64,000 nt of DNA from Symbiodinium sp. CCMP2592 (lineage: Eukaryota > Sar > Dinophyceae > Suessiales > Symbiodiniaceae): positions 2,790,001 to 2,854,000 of the forward strand of contig CAJNDT010005913.1 of assembly GCA_905221615.1 (NCBI GenBank). Direction: 5' to 3'. A program made the translations under genes and the position numbers. Below the pieces are notes generated by a model. The model was not told the DNA's origin and searched no databases. It saw nothing but the letters and a program-made list of their open reading frames with translations. This document shows, in pieces, positions 43,334 to 52,810 of the stretch. Numbering within the stretch: the stretch's first letter is position 1; every line of letters starts with the position of its first letter.

Positions 43334-45430
43334 TCAGGAACCCGCTTTGGACGCCAGAACCAGCACGCGGAGCGTCTCGGCGATCGACCACGCTTGCGCG
43401 GGACACCCATCGGGATGGAAATGTCCGGATTCATTTGGTTCCGCGTCGTAGATCTCGTGGAGCTGTCCGACGCAGTCGCTGCTCATGCACTCAGCGAGCG
43501 AGCACAGACGCTGGATGCTTGTGGTGCGCGAGACGTCGTCGAAGCTCCGCGTGCGCATCAGCGCCTCGCACGCCGGACCAAGCAGCCAAGGCCAGACCGT
43601 GCCGTTGTGGTACGCCGAGTCGCGATCCATGAGCGTTCCGGTGTAGTGGGGTCGGTACTGCGGATCATCCGGAGCGAGCGTCCGCACGCCGACAGGGGTG
43701 AGCAGCACATCCCACACGGCTCTGATCGAATCATCGCGGATCGCGATCGGGAGCTGAACATTGGGGAGCGACAACGCGAAGAGCTGGTTGGGACGCAGCT
43801 CGCTCGAGCGTTCCCAGTGCAGCGCACGCGTGTGGTTCATCGGGATCAAGCAATCCACCAATCCTCTTGATGGTCCTTTGGTCATCAGGGATTCCAAAGA
43901 GGACTGTGCAAAGTCCGCTTGGTCGAGCATCGTCTCGCATGATAAAGAACTGGTCAGCTTCGCAAAGCAGCGCAGAGCGTTGATCCAGAGTGCTTGGATC
44001 TCGATCGGTTTGCCGTGTCTTGGTGTGAAGGTGATGCCGTCGCGCTGCGCATCCATCCAAGTGAGTTGGGTGTCCTCGCTTCCCGCGACGACGAGCCCAT
44101 CTCCCGGATCGATCCCGATGTTGTGGATCGTGCCTTGGGTATACGCGTTGATGATTGTCGCGCACGCATCATCGAGACTCTTGGGGAGTGGGTTCCCAGT
44201 CGCTTCGCACCACTGGGCGCACGCGTGGATGAACCAGAGCGACGCGTCCACCGTGTTGTAGTGAGCCGGCCCATCGTCGTCATCGAAGCGGTTGGGGATG
44301 AGCCCGTGCTCGATCGCTCCTGCGAAGGTTGAAAGCGTCGCGAGTGCTTCATCGTGCCGACCTGTCACGAGTAATAGTCCGGGTAGCGCGATCATCGTGT
44401 CGCGTCCCCAATCGCTGAACCAGGGATACCCCGCGATGATCGAGGTCGAGTTGTTCCGATCGACGACATACGCATCGGATGCGGATGCGAGCATCGCGAT
44501 GGATTCCTTGAGTGCCGGACCATCAGGATTCCCAGCGGCACTGAGCGCATGATCGATCGTCGATCGGACACGAGACTGCTTGCTCGAATTCCAGTCGATG
44601 TTGGATTCATGCCCATCTTGCATCTCGAGACGCACATGCTGGGAGATCCCTTTGCGGATCTGGACTGACCAATGTCCCGGCGCGAGCAAGTCCTCGCGAT
44701 CTGGTTGTCCACGCAGCGACTCATGATCGAGACGAGTATCGGAGTAGATCGATGCTGAATTGCACCAGTCTGTCTGCACGCCTCGTAGTCCGAGCGTGAG
44801 TTCACCTCGAGCGACGGAGACGCCTTGGATCGCTGGCTCTTGGATAGAGCGGATCAGGAAATCCTCAACACAGATCGATCCAGGATGGTTCAACTCATGG
44901 AAATCCCGCATCGCGACCAAAGGCGTCAGCGTCATGCTCGCATCGACAGGGGATTGGATCTCGTACTCAAGAACAGACGCGTTCGTACGATCGCACACGC
45001 GCAGTGTCTTTCGGATCGAGATCGCGCCCTGCTGAGTTGGGGTGTGGTAAGTCCACGATGCGGACTCAGGATCCGACTCGAATCCCACAAGTCCCGGCAT
45101 GGTCTTGGGAGCGTCTTGATCAGCGAATCGGAACCTCGTCAGATGAATCGCGAGCTCCGGCGTGCAGCAGTGCTCCTGCTTGATTCGCACGCACTCGTCC
45201 ATCGCCGACACCAGCACGGCTCGGCGAACCGGAGGCGATTGACTCGCGACGAGCAAGCCGTGGTATCGCCGTCGAGGGGTCGCGTCGATTGATCCCATCG
45301 CGAAGGATCCGTTCCCCATCGTCAGAACCCACTCGGCTTGATCGCTCAATCCGCTCGATTCCTTGGGAACCCAATGGGAGACTGGGTAAGGCGAGGTCGC
45401 TTCGATGGTTGGGTCTGACGGATTCTTCAC
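43334..45430 (-). CDS. Glycogen debranching enzyme (amylo-alpha-1,6-glucosidase)
   Basis: A 698-residue cytoplasmic enzyme of the archaeal/bacterial GDE type (GH133). The N-terminal domain opens EWVLTMGNGSFAMGSIDATPRRRYHGLLVASQSPPVRRAVLVSAMDE over about 50 residues, typical of the GDE N-terminal beta domain. The C-terminal alpha/alpha barrel shows SIIAGYPWFSDWGRDTMIALPGLLL, NTVDASLWFIHA and HNGTVWPWLLGP, which hold the catalytic acid residues. It removes alpha-1,6 branches when storage glycogen is used. It is divergent from guaB with 65 nt between the starts. Confidence 0.93.
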   Translation of the reverse strand: MKNPSDPTIEATSPYPVSHWVPKESSGLSDQAEWVLTMGNGSFAMGSIDATPRRRYHGLLVASQSPPVRRAVLVSAMDECVRIKQEHCCTPELAIHLTRFRFADQDAPKTMPGLVGFESDPESASWTYHTPTQQGAISIRKTLRVCDRTNASVLEYEIQSPVDASMTLTPLVAMRDFHELNHPGSICVEDFLIRSIQEPAIQGVSVARGELTLGLRGVQTDWCNSASIYSDTRLDHESLRGQPDREDLLAPGHWSVQIRKGISQHVRLEMQDGHESNIDWNSSKQSRVRSTIDHALSAAGNPDGPALKESIAMLASASDAYVVDRNNSTSIIAGYPWFSDWGRDTMIALPGLLLVTGRHDEALATLSTFAGAIEHGLIPNRFDDDDGPAHYNTVDASLWFIHACAQWCEATGNPLPKSLDDACATIINAYTQGTIHNIGIDPGDGLVVAGSEDTQLTWMDAQRDGITFTPRHGKPIEIQALWINALRCFAKLTSSLSCETMLDQADFAQSSLESLMTKGPSRGLVDCLIPMNHTRALHWERSSELRPNQLFALSLPNVQLPIAIRDDSIRAVWDVLLTPVGVRTLAPDDPQYRPHYTGTLMDRDSAYHNGTVWPWLLGPACEALMRTRSFDDVSRTTSIQRLCSLAECMSSDCVGQLHEIYDAEPNESGHFHPDGCPAQAWSIAETLRVLVLASKAGS

Positions 45431-45461
45431 GCCAAAAGCGTAGTCAATAGACTCGCCGAGG

Positions 45462-45490
45462 TAGACAAGATGCCACCACCCTGCGATACT
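45462..45490 (+). promoter_or_regulatory. Promoter of guaB, predicted leaderless
   Basis: TAGACA (45462-45467) and GATACT (45485-45490) are separated by 17 bp. The start point expected 6-7 nt after the -10 coincides with the ATG at 45496, and no ribosome site is present, so the message is probably leaderless. Confidence 0.6.
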
Positions 45491-45495
45491 CTCTC

Positions 45496-47058
45496 ATGGA
45501 GCCCACCCAAAAACAACCGATTGCCCACGCACAGCCCAACTCCGGCGCGATGAACCCAAAGATCGTGATGGAGGGGATCACCTTCGATGATGTCCTGCTG
45601 ATCCCGCAAGCGTCCAATGTGATGCCCGCCGATGCGATCACGGCGACGCGATTGACCAAATCCATCCAGATCAACACGCCATTGGTCTCGGCACCGATGG
45701 ACACCGTGACCGAATCAGCGCTCGCGATCGCGCTGGCGCAAGAGGGCGGCATCGGATTCATCCACAAAAACCTCTCGATCGAAGACCAAGCACGCGAAGT
45801 CGCGACCGTCAAGCGCTCCGCCAATGGCGTCATCACCGATCCCATCACGCTGGGACCTGAGGACACCGTTGCCAAAGCGATCGAGCTGATGCACGCCCAC
45901 AATGTCTCCGGATTCCCGATCACCCAAGACGGCTCCAACGACCTGCGATCCAAGGGCAAACTCCTCGGAATCCTGACTCGGCGCGACCTCAAGTTCGCGT
46001 CCAACCACAGCATCGCGATCGCAGAGGTCATGACCAAAGAAGGACTCGTGACCGCTCCAGCGGGAACCACACTCCCGCAAGCGGAGAAGATCCTCAATCA
46101 GCACAAAGTCGAGAAGCTCCTGCTCGTCGACGACCACGGCTGTCTCGCGGGACTCATCACCATGCGGGACATCGAGCGTCTGAGTCAGTTCCCCAACGCG
46201 TGTGTCGATGCTCGCGGTCGACTGCGTGTCGGCGCTGCGGTTGGTCCGTTCCAGTTCGATCGCGTCGAGGCACTCCTCGCGGCGGAGGTCGATGTGCTGG
46301 TCGTGGACACAGCGCACGGGCACTCCGCGCCAGTCATCGAAACCGTCAAGCAGATCAAAGCAAAGTACGACATCGACGTCATCGCCGGGAACATCGCGAC
46401 GGCGCAAGCCGCGATCGCACTCGCTGAAGCCGGCGCCGATGCGGTGAAGGTCGGGATCGGTCCCGGATCAATCTGCACGACGCGCGTGGTAACAGGAGTA
46501 GGGATGCCTCAGATCACCGCGATCATGAACGCGGTCGAGGGGATCGCGTCGATCGGATCGGATATTCCAGTCATCGCCGACGGCGGGATCCGACTCAGCG
46601 GCGACATCGCCAAAGCCATCGCCGCGGGAGCGGACTCGGTCATGATGGGATCGCTCTTCGGAGGTCTCGATGAATCCCCAGGAGAGCTCGTCATCTCCGG
46701 AGGTCGTCGATTCAAGTCTTACAGAGGGATGGGCTCCGAGGGCGCGATGGGCGCCGGATCCGCGGATCGCTATCGACAATCCGATAAGATCAGCGGCGGA
46801 AAGCAGAAGCAGAAGTTCGTTCCCGAAGGTGTCGAGGGATTGGTGCCGTATCGCGGAACGCTCGCGGAGTTCTCATACCAGCTGGTTGGTGGTCTCCGAT
46901 CCGCGATGGGATACTGCGGCTGCGCCACGATCGAAGAGTTCCGCACACACGCGAAGTTCGTGCGTGTTTCAGGCGCCACAGTCGTCGAGAACCATCCCCA
47001 CGACATCCGGATTACAAAGGAATCCCCGAACTACACGCACGCGCAAGCGAATGTGTAA
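45496..47058 (+). CDS. guaB: IMP dehydrogenase
   Basis: A 520-residue enzyme for the rate-limiting step of GMP synthesis, oxidising IMP to XMP with NAD. After a 25-residue polar N-terminus the barrel begins [20 protein letters not shown]. Two CBS domains occupy about residues 115-235 ([18 protein letters not shown] and [23 protein letters not shown]). The catalytic Cys327 lies in [18 protein letters not shown], followed by the phosphate loop [17 protein letters not shown] and the mobile flap around [17 protein letters not shown] full set of catalytic residues is present. The N-terminus could be shorter, starting at Met19, but the promoter position favours 45496. Confidence 0.97.
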   Translation: MEPTQKQPIAHAQPNSGAMNPKIVMEGITFDDVLLIPQASNVMPADAITATRLTKSIQINTPLVSAPMDTVTESALAIALAQEGGIGFIHKNLSIEDQAREVATVKRSANGVITDPITLGPEDTVAKAIELMHAHNVSGFPITQDGSNDLRSKGKLLGILTRRDLKFASNHSIAIAEVMTKEGLVTAPAGTTLPQAEKILNQHKVEKLLLVDDHGCLAGLITMRDIERLSQFPNACVDARGRLRVGAAVGPFQFDRVEALLAAEVDVLVVDTAHGHSAPVIETVKQIKAKYDIDVIAGNIATAQAAIALAEAGADAVKVGIGPGSICTTRVVTGVGMPQITAIMNAVEGIASIGSDIPVIADGGIRLSGDIAKAIAAGADSVMMGSLFGGLDESPGELVISGGRRFKSYRGMGSEGAMGAGSADRYRQSDKISGGKQKQKFVPEGVEGLVPYRGTLAEFSYQLVGGLRSAMGYCGCATIEEFRTHAKFVRVSGATVVENHPHDIRITKESPNYTHAQANV

Positions 47059-47094
47059 CCCGGGGACATCTACTGAGTCTCAACTCCGGCTTGA

Positions 47095-47367
47095 TTAAGC
47101 GTCTTCTTCTTCACCCGCTTTGAGGATGCGTTCCGCGTCCGCAGGGGTCATTGACCCTTCAGCGACGTACGCCGCGAGCTCTCGTTTGGTCTTCTCGCGT
47201 TCCTTTCGGTTTTGGGTAGAGCTGATTGTTCCGAAGAAGATACCCAAGACACCGAGGACGCCCCCAACGCCGAAGACGATCGCTACGACGAGGTTATCTC
47301 CGAGCGCATTGATGATGGCAGATGCGTCGTCGCCGGCGAGTGTGTAGCTTGATGCGAGTAGGTTCAT
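47095..47367 (-). CDS. Small membrane protein, tandem paralogue 3 (90 aa)
   Basis: One of three adjacent related genes. It has a polar N-terminus, one membrane span (LVVAIVFGVGGVLGVLGIFFG) and a cytoplasmic tail REKTKRELAAYVAEGSMTPADAERILKAG followed by an acidic end EEEDA. The tail motif, an amphipathic helix with AAYVAEGSMTP and a second helix, is shared by all three and resembles a SHOCT-like short helical hairpin. Function is unknown. It is the last of the three in transcription order and the most different. Confidence 0.72.
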   Translation of the reverse strand: MNLLASSYTLAGDDASAIINALGDNLVVAIVFGVGGVLGVLGIFFGTISSTQNRKEREKTKRELAAYVAEGSMTPADAERILKAGEEEDA

Positions 47368-47397
47368 GGTGTGTTCCTATGCGTGCGGTGTGTTGGA

Positions 47398-47598
47398 TTA
47401 ACGGCAGGCGCGAGCGGATCCCGCTGCGAGGAGTCGCTCGCCTTGTTCAGGTGTCATCGACCCTTCGGCGACATACGCCGCAACTTCACGGCGAGTCTGT
47501 TCGCGTTCTTTGGATTTGCTCATCGCGTGGAGGATGCCGAGCATCCCGAGGAATCCGACGATGCTGGTGAAGATGATCATTGCGAGATTGGTGTCCAT
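47398..47598 (-). CDS. Small membrane protein, tandem paralogue 2 (66 aa)
   Basis: The middle member of the trio: membrane span LAMIIFTSIVGFLGMLGIL very near the N-terminus, then SKEREQTRREVAAYVAEGSMTPEQGERLLAAG and a short end with Cys (SARACR). GGAG lies 8 nt upstream of the ATG at 47598. The tail is almost identical in its core to paralogue 1, so the pair looks like a recent duplication with divergence of the membrane part. Confidence 0.75.
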   Translation of the reverse strand: MDTNLAMIIFTSIVGFLGMLGILHAMSKSKEREQTRREVAAYVAEGSMTPEQGERLLAAGSARACR

Positions 47599-47659
47599 TG
47601 AGATCTCCGTTGAGCTGCTTGGTTGAGCGTGCTCATCTTCTTTGGTAGTTGGGTGGATA

Positions 47660-47890
47660 TCAGTTGCAGCCGCGACGCTTACCTGAGTTCAGTAAGCGTT
47701 CACCTTGTTCAGGGGTCATGGATCCTTCTGCGATGTAAGCCGCGATCTCTCGTCGAGTCCGTTCGTTCGCAATCCTCCCGATCATCCCAGTGACGGCTTT
47801 GATCATGACAATGAGCACGATGCCGCTCGCGATGAGCGTTGGGAGGTAGACATCCTCATTATTGATAAAGTCGTGCAGAAGACTTTCCAT
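47660..47890 (-). CDS. Small membrane protein, tandem paralogue 1 (76 aa)
   Basis: The first of the trio in transcription order. An acidic N-terminus (LLHDFINNEDVYLP) precedes a membrane span (LIASGIVLIVMIKAVTGMI) and the shared tail NERTRREIAAYIAEGSMTPEQGERLLNSG, ending KRRGCN. The start at 47890 is chosen for the GGAG 9 nt upstream; an earlier ATG at 47938 lacks a ribosome site. The Cys close to the C-terminus is also seen in paralogue 2. Confidence 0.75.
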   Translation of the reverse strand: MESLLHDFINNEDVYLPTLIASGIVLIVMIKAVTGMIGRIANERTRREIAAYIAEGSMTPEQGERLLNSGKRRGCN

Positions 47891-48066
47891 TGCATTTCTC
47901 CAGACGAGGCAGCATGCGTGACATGTCCCATCAAGCACTCCTCGGATAGAGGTATTGGGAACCCCATTCGCTGTCTTTCACGATCTTATCAGATTCAGGA
48001 CTCAATTCATACAAAATCAGTCCTTGAGCAACCTCAATCAAGATCCGGCTCCAATACCATCTAAGT

Positions 48067-49554
48067 ATGAGTGCCCAATCCTCGCATGAATCCGTCCAAA
48101 TCGCCCGTCAGCAGTGCATCAATCCGGATTGCAAAGCGGAGTATTCCGTCCATGAGGTCCACCTTTCATGCGCCAATTGCGGCGACATGCTCGACATCGT
48201 CTACGACTGGGATCAAGCGTGGCCGAAAGATCAGCGGGATTGGGGGGTGTTTGAGCGCCGCGGATCCACCTTCAGCCCCAGAGTTCCGGCTGGTGGAGAG
48301 CGGGTCACCGAATCCATGCTCGATTTCTCAGGAGTCTGGCGCTTCCGCGAGCTCCTCCCCTTCTGGAAGCACGCTCAGGGGGGGCAATCCGACATCGTCA
48401 CAGTGGGGGAGGGACGGACCAATCTGCAGCGAGCGGATCAGCTCGCGACACATCTCGGATTCAATCCCGATCAGGGAGGTCGGCTCTACCTTCAGTACGA
48501 GGGGTTCAATCCGTCCGGATCGTTCAAGGACAACGGGATGACGGCCGCGTATACCCACGCGCGGATGGTGGGCGCGTCGCGCGTCGCGTGCGCCTCGACA
48601 GGGAACACCAGCGCCTCGCTCGCGATGTACGCGTCGCTGACAGGGTTACAGGCGTTCGTGTTCATCGGAGAAGGCAAAATCGCCTATGGCAAGCTCTCGC
48701 AGGCACTGGACTACGGCGCGACGACGCTGCAGGTTGCTGGGGATTTCGACGCGTGTCTGGCGCGAGTGCGCGAGATCGCGGAGCATCGTCCCGAGCTTGG
48801 GGTGTACCTGATGAACTCGGTCAATCCGTTCCGTCTCGAAGGTCAGAAGACCATCATGCTGCGGATCTTGGAGGGGATGAACTGGGAGGTCCCAGACTGG
48901 ATCATCGTGCCTGGAGGGAACCTGGGGAACTGCTCCGCGTTCGCCAAAGCGTTCAAAGAGCTGAAAGAACTGGGGATGATCGATCGCATCCCTCGGCTCG
49001 CGATCATCAACGCGCAGGGGGCACGGACCCTCGATAGGATCGTCAACGAGGAAGGAATTGCGTGGAACGGCGGACGCTACGACCGCGGAGCAGTCCAAGC
49101 GGAGTACGAGCGGATGGATCGCGAGAACGAGCGTGCGGAGACCGTCGCGAGCGCGATCGAGATCAATCGTCCTGTGAATCTGCCCAAAGCCCTCCGCGCG
49201 CTGGACATCATGGACGGCGTCGTTCGCTCATTCGATGACGACACGATTGTGGAGCACAAGGGTATGGTGGGGCGTTATGGGTTCGGATGCGAGCCCGCGA
49301 GTGGGGCTTCAGTCGCGGGGGCGCACGCACTGCTTCGGGAGGGGCTTATCAAGCCGACTGATCGCGTCGCGTGTGTGCTGACGGGTCATCAGCTCAAGGA
49401 TCCAGATGTAACAGTGGGGTACCACACCGGACTCCCAACCAAAGCGGCTCAGCGCTGGTTGGGTGAGCAAGATGTTGGAACCGTGGGGAACGCGTCGAAT
49501 CAACCGATCCGTGTCGCGGATGATCTGGATGCGATTATCGCCGCGATGGGCTGA
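48067..49554 (+). CDS. thrC: Threonine synthase
   Basis: A 495-residue PLP enzyme making threonine from O-phosphohomoserine. The N-terminus has a Cys4 zinc-ribbon-like segment ([10 protein letters not shown], then SCANCGDML), as in the class with an N-terminal ribbon. The PLP lysine is in [16 protein letters not shown], followed by [15 protein letters not shown] and the phosphate-binding glycine loop [16 protein letters not shown]. Both ends of the family fold are present. TACCAT at 48055-48060 ends 6 nt before the ATG. Other threonine-pathway genes are not adjacent. Confidence 0.93.
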   Translation: MSAQSSHESVQIARQQCINPDCKAEYSVHEVHLSCANCGDMLDIVYDWDQAWPKDQRDWGVFERRGSTFSPRVPAGGERVTESMLDFSGVWRFRELLPFWKHAQGGQSDIVTVGEGRTNLQRADQLATHLGFNPDQGGRLYLQYEGFNPSGSFKDNGMTAAYTHARMVGASRVACASTGNTSASLAMYASLTGLQAFVFIGEGKIAYGKLSQALDYGATTLQVAGDFDACLARVREIAEHRPELGVYLMNSVNPFRLEGQKTIMLRILEGMNWEVPDWIIVPGGNLGNCSAFAKAFKELKELGMIDRIPRLAIINAQGARTLDRIVNEEGIAWNGGRYDRGAVQAEYERMDRENERAETVASAIEINRPVNLPKALRALDIMDGVVRSFDDDTIVEHKGMVGRYGFGCEPASGASVAGAHALLREGLIKPTDRVACVLTGHQLKDPDVTVGYHTGLPTKAAQRWLGEQDVGTVGNASNQPIRVADDLDAIIAAMG

Positions 49555-49613
49555 TCCAATACAGCAAGCAGTTCATTATGTGCTCGGATTGATGGGTATC
49601 GAAACGCGATGAA

Positions 49614-49884
49614 GCCGGGGACCTACCCACCCGGCGTCATGCTGTGAATCTTGGGAGGAGTTCCCGAAGGTTCGTTGTGGTTTGTAAATCGGACGCGGGC
49701 TCTCGCCTTCCCGCGTCCGAAGAGTGGCAGCCACGCTGGCTGCCCCCTCCCGAAAACCCCGGCGAAGCGGTGTGCCCCGCCGGAGGGGGTTTCCAGACTG
49801 GTTGGGGACATTGACGATCCAGCCTGGAAACCTTGAGCTTTGATCCGGATCCCAGTCGGAGAAGGAAACAACGGGTCGGATCAA
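49614..49884. ncRNA. Candidate structured RNA or palindromic repeat (hairpin array)
   Basis: Perfect or near-perfect stems follow one another: GCCGGG/CCCGGC (49614-49635), TTGGGA/TCCCGA with one wobble (49651-49667), a 10-bp stem at 49690-49699/49710-49719, GGCAGCC/GGCTGCC (49726-49744), CCCTCC/GGAGGG (49745-49750/49782-49787), a 9-bp stem 49788-49796/49824-49832 and an 8-bp stem TTGATCCG/CGGATCAA (49840-49884). It does not match tmRNA, RNase P or SRP RNA motifs I know. Strand cannot be decided. Confidence 0.5.
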
Positions 49885-50484
49885 TGTTCTGGGTCAGTAT
49901 TCTTGTTTGGAATACAAATGGTATTTGTTTGGATTTGTGTGTGTTTCACCCCTCGATAGTGAAGCGGACTTTGCTCGCCGAGCTCAGTAGCATCGACAGA
50001 ATGATATCCGAGAGCTGATGGAAACGGATGCATAGGGATTCTGAGATTTACTGGATTCATACGCCACTCAACCGCAATTAAGCGTAGAGACACTCGGTAA
50101 ATAATCTATAAACCGAGCATTGTTAAGCGCTATACAAACCAATTGAAGTTCGTGCATTCGAAGTCGAATATTCTCGAAACCGTTTCGTTTGATCAAGTGT
50201 TCAGGTGTTTGCCCTACCAAACAAAGATTTGCAATTCACTTGGTTTCGAAGCTGTGGTCTACGCTTGTGCTCTCAGGTTGAAGAGATGGCACATGCACAA
50301 CGCTCGATCGCTCTCTTGCGCTTGGAGATTTTCTGGATTCAGTGCGAGATATCGGAGCATAAATCAGAATTTTCCTCTTGTATAAACTGCTGGATTTCCA
50401 GTAGACTCTCAAGCGATCAAGATACTCTTGGGGTTCCGCACGCTCGTGGTTATGTGCGGGTCTTGGTCGGTCAGGAGAGAAAAC
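49885..50484. other. AT-rich intergenic stretch without a supported gene
   Basis: About 600 nt that are visibly richer in A+T than the surroundings. Short open frames occur but have no ribosome site, no sensible composition and no recognisable product. A CTCGGT/ACCGAG inverted repeat lies near 50090-50120. TATAAA at 50382-50387 could be the -10 of the VCBS gene, although no good -35 is present. It may be a decayed gene or inserted DNA. Confidence 0.5.
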
Positions 50485-52278
50485 ATGAACTGGGTCGCGC
50501 TTTCTTCGATGATGAGTCTCGGAGTGGTATCTGCTGCATCGATGGGAATGGCGCCATTGTCCTTCACGGACGAGGCGCTCGCTCGAGGGGTCAACTACAC
50601 GATCTCGCCGTTCACTCAGGTCCAGTTCGGTGCCGGACTGGGACTGCTCGATCTTGATGGTGACCAGGATCTGGACATTGTCTTGTGCGGGCGCACAGGA
50701 TTTGGTGTCGCGGTTTATGAGAACGACGGCTCAGGGAACTTCACGGATCGTTCTATCGGATCTGGAATCGCTGCGATCAACAACTCGGGATTCTCGACGG
50801 CGGACTACGACAACGATGGTGATGAGGATCTGTTCTTTGGTGGATGGATGGTCCCATCAAAGCTCTATCGAAACGATGGCAACTTTGTGTTCACTGATGT
50901 GACGGCGAGCGCGGGTATTGCGATTGTGGGCGCTTCGATGGGGGCCTCTTGGGGTGACTACAACCAAGACGGGCACCTGGACCTCTACTACACCGCTCGT
51001 ACAAATACGAGCAACAACACGACAAAGAATCAGCTACTCCACAACAACGGTGATGGGACATTCACCGATGTCGCACAGGCACTGAATGTGGATGCTGAGG
51101 AAGATCCAACACTGGTCTCCGCGTTCTTCGATTTCGATCGTGACGGCGACGATGATCTTTACCTTGGTACAGATAAAGGAAACTCATTCAACTGGTGGAA
51201 TCGTCTGTATCGCAATGATGGCGGGACATTCACAGAAATCACCGACGATGCGAATGCCCGGGCCTACATCGATTGCATGGGTATCGCGATCGGCGACCTC
51301 AATAACGACAGTTTCTTCGATGTCTACATGACTGACACGATGCGCAATGCACTCTATTTACAAGACGGCAATGGCGTGTTCGTGGATGAGTCCGACAATG
51401 CTGGAGTGACATCCGGAGCAGTGGGATGGGGCACTGTCTTTGCTGACTTTGATAACGACAGCTTCTCGGATCTCTATGTGTGTAACCTTGCCGCTCCGAA
51501 TCGTTTGTATCGCGGCGAGGATATCGCTGACTGGCCGATGAATGACGATGGGCCGGCTGCGGGAGTGGCGCTCCCAGGTGTTTCGTATTGTGTCGCCGTG
51601 GGCGATATTGATAATGACGGGCTCCTGGACATGGTCGTTGGTGATGTTGGTCAACGCGTCAAGATCTATATGAACAACTCTCCAGACGCGGCTTCGAATC
51701 ACATGGTGCGTTTGCGCCCCGTCATCGGTGCTCAGGAGCTCAAGGCGGTTGGGACTTGCATGAATGTCCTTGCGAATGGGAAATGGCAAGCGACAGAACT
51801 ACGAGCGGGTGTCAACTACAAGACGAGCGAGGGGAACACGGTTCAGCTTGGTCTTGGGACTGATACCGAGGCGCTCGTCGTCGATGTCGTTTGGCCCGGC
51901 GGGACGATCCGCCAGTTGACCGGCGTCCCTGCGGATCAGACCTGGACTGTGTACGAGCAAGAGCGGATCGGCGATCTAAACTCCGACGGCAACATCGAAT
52001 GGACAGAACGGGCCGCGGCGATGGCGGCGTGGACTGGTCCAGGTGTGAAAATCATGCCTGGTGCTGAGATTTTCGACTTTGATGGCGACTTCGACATCGA
52101 TGATGATGACATCGCGGGTCTGAGTCCTTGTCCAGCGGATCTGACGGGCGAGGGAAGTCTGAACTTCCTTGATGTGTCCTACTTCCTCTCCAACACGGTG
52201 AACTACAACGGCGATGCTTCGTTCAATTTCCTCGATGTGTCGGCATTTCTCCAAGATTTTGGTGCTGGTTGCCCATAA
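50485..52278 (+). CDS. Secreted VCBS/FG-GAP repeat protein with ASPIC/UnbV and dockerin-like tail
   Basis: A 597-residue exported protein. After a signal peptide (SSMMSLGVVSAASMGMAP) comes a seven-bladed propeller-like array of VCBS/FG-GAP repeats with calcium loops such as LDLDGDQDLDI, ADYDNDGDEDLFFGG, GDYNQDGHLDLYY and FDFDRDGDDDLYLG. Residues about 400-470 are an ASPIC/UnbV domain (VNYKTSEGNTVQLGLGTDTEALVVDVVWPGG). The tail has two dockerin-like loops (LTGEGSLNFLDVSYFL and NGDASFNFLDVSAFL) ending GCP. This CRTAC1-like layout is common in planctomycetes and is thought to bind ligands at the surface. AGGAG 8 nt before the ATG sets the start. Confidence 0.9.
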   Translation: MNWVALSSMMSLGVVSAASMGMAPLSFTDEALARGVNYTISPFTQVQFGAGLGLLDLDGDQDLDIVLCGRTGFGVAVYENDGSGNFTDRSIGSGIAAINNSGFSTADYDNDGDEDLFFGGWMVPSKLYRNDGNFVFTDVTASAGIAIVGASMGASWGDYNQDGHLDLYYTARTNTSNNTTKNQLLHNNGDGTFTDVAQALNVDAEEDPTLVSAFFDFDRDGDDDLYLGTDKGNSFNWWNRLYRNDGGTFTEITDDANARAYIDCMGIAIGDLNNDSFFDVYMTDTMRNALYLQDGNGVFVDESDNAGVTSGAVGWGTVFADFDNDSFSDLYVCNLAAPNRLYRGEDIADWPMNDDGPAAGVALPGVSYCVAVGDIDNDGLLDMVVGDVGQRVKIYMNNSPDAASNHMVRLRPVIGAQELKAVGTCMNVLANGKWQATELRAGVNYKTSEGNTVQLGLGTDTEALVVDVVWPGGTIRQLTGVPADQTWTVYEQERIGDLNSDGNIEWTERAAAMAAWTGPGVKIMPGAEIFDFDGDFDIDDDDIAGLSPCPADLTGEGSLNFLDVSYFLSNTVNYNGDASFNFLDVSAFLQDFGAGCP

Positions 52279-52329
52279 TTTGTGATAGGATTGCTCGAAA
52301 ATTTGTGTACCACATTCGAGGGATAAGTT

Positions 52330-52746
52330 ATGAATCGAAGAAGTCTCACCGCATTTGGAACGATCGCTGGAGCTGCGTCATTCGTATCAGCAGGAATTGG
52401 TGGAGGGAGCTTCAGCATCCCTTGGTCCACGATCGATGGCGGCGGAGTGATCAACTCGTCTGGCGGCTCATACACGCTCAGCGGCACGATCGGTCAGCCT
52501 GATGCTGGCGCGACGATGACTGGTGGTTCTTTCTCACTCACGGGTGGATTCTGGGCAGGTGTCGATAGCTCCGAGCCTTGTCCAGCGGATCTCACGGGCG
52601 AGGGTGATCTGAACTTCCTGGATGTATCCGCGTTCCTCTCGCTCTACGGCATGATGGATCCGCTTGCTGATTTCCAGCCCGACGGGAACTTCAACTTCTT
52701 GGATGTCTCCGCGTATCTTGCGGCGTACGCTGCCGGCTGTCCGTAA
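52330..52746 (+). CDS. Small secreted dockerin-tagged protein (138 aa)
   Basis: The precursor has a signal-like N-terminus (RRSLTAFGTIAGAASFVSAG), a central segment FSIPWSTIDGGGVINSSGGSY and TLSGTIGQPDAGATMTGGSFSLTGGFWAG, a repeat-like beta motif I know as frequent in planctomycete secreted proteins, and two dockerin-like loops (LTGEGDLNFLDVSAFL, QPDGNFNFLDVSAYL) ending GCP. With no catalytic domain it may be mainly a surface-anchored adaptor. A 6-bp inverted repeat CTCGAA/TTCGAG lies in the 50-nt gap upstream. It is followed by a strong terminator. Confidence 0.82.
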   Translation: MNRRSLTAFGTIAGAASFVSAGIGGGSFSIPWSTIDGGGVINSSGGSYTLSGTIGQPDAGATMTGGSFSLTGGFWAGVDSSEPCPADLTGEGDLNFLDVSAFLSLYGMMDPLADFQPDGNFNFLDVSAYLAAYAAGCP

Positions 52747-52771
52747 AGCTGCTTTTTCAGTCCACTTCACG

Positions 52772-52805
52772 ACACCCGCGAGCTTGTTTCGCGGGTGTTG
52801 TTTTT
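52772..52805 (+). terminator. Intrinsic terminator after the 52330 gene
   Basis: ACACCCGCG (52772-52780) pairs perfectly with CGCGGGTGT (52790-52798), nine-base loop, followed by TG and five T residues. It separates the plus-strand dockerin gene from the convergent anti-sigma gene. Confidence 0.85.
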
Positions 52806-52810
52806 CTGAA

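Noticed and set aside
50143-50385. Short open frame in the AT-rich gap before the VCBS gene
   Set aside because: No ribosome site or domain, and composition typical of random translation. I treat the gap as non-coding.
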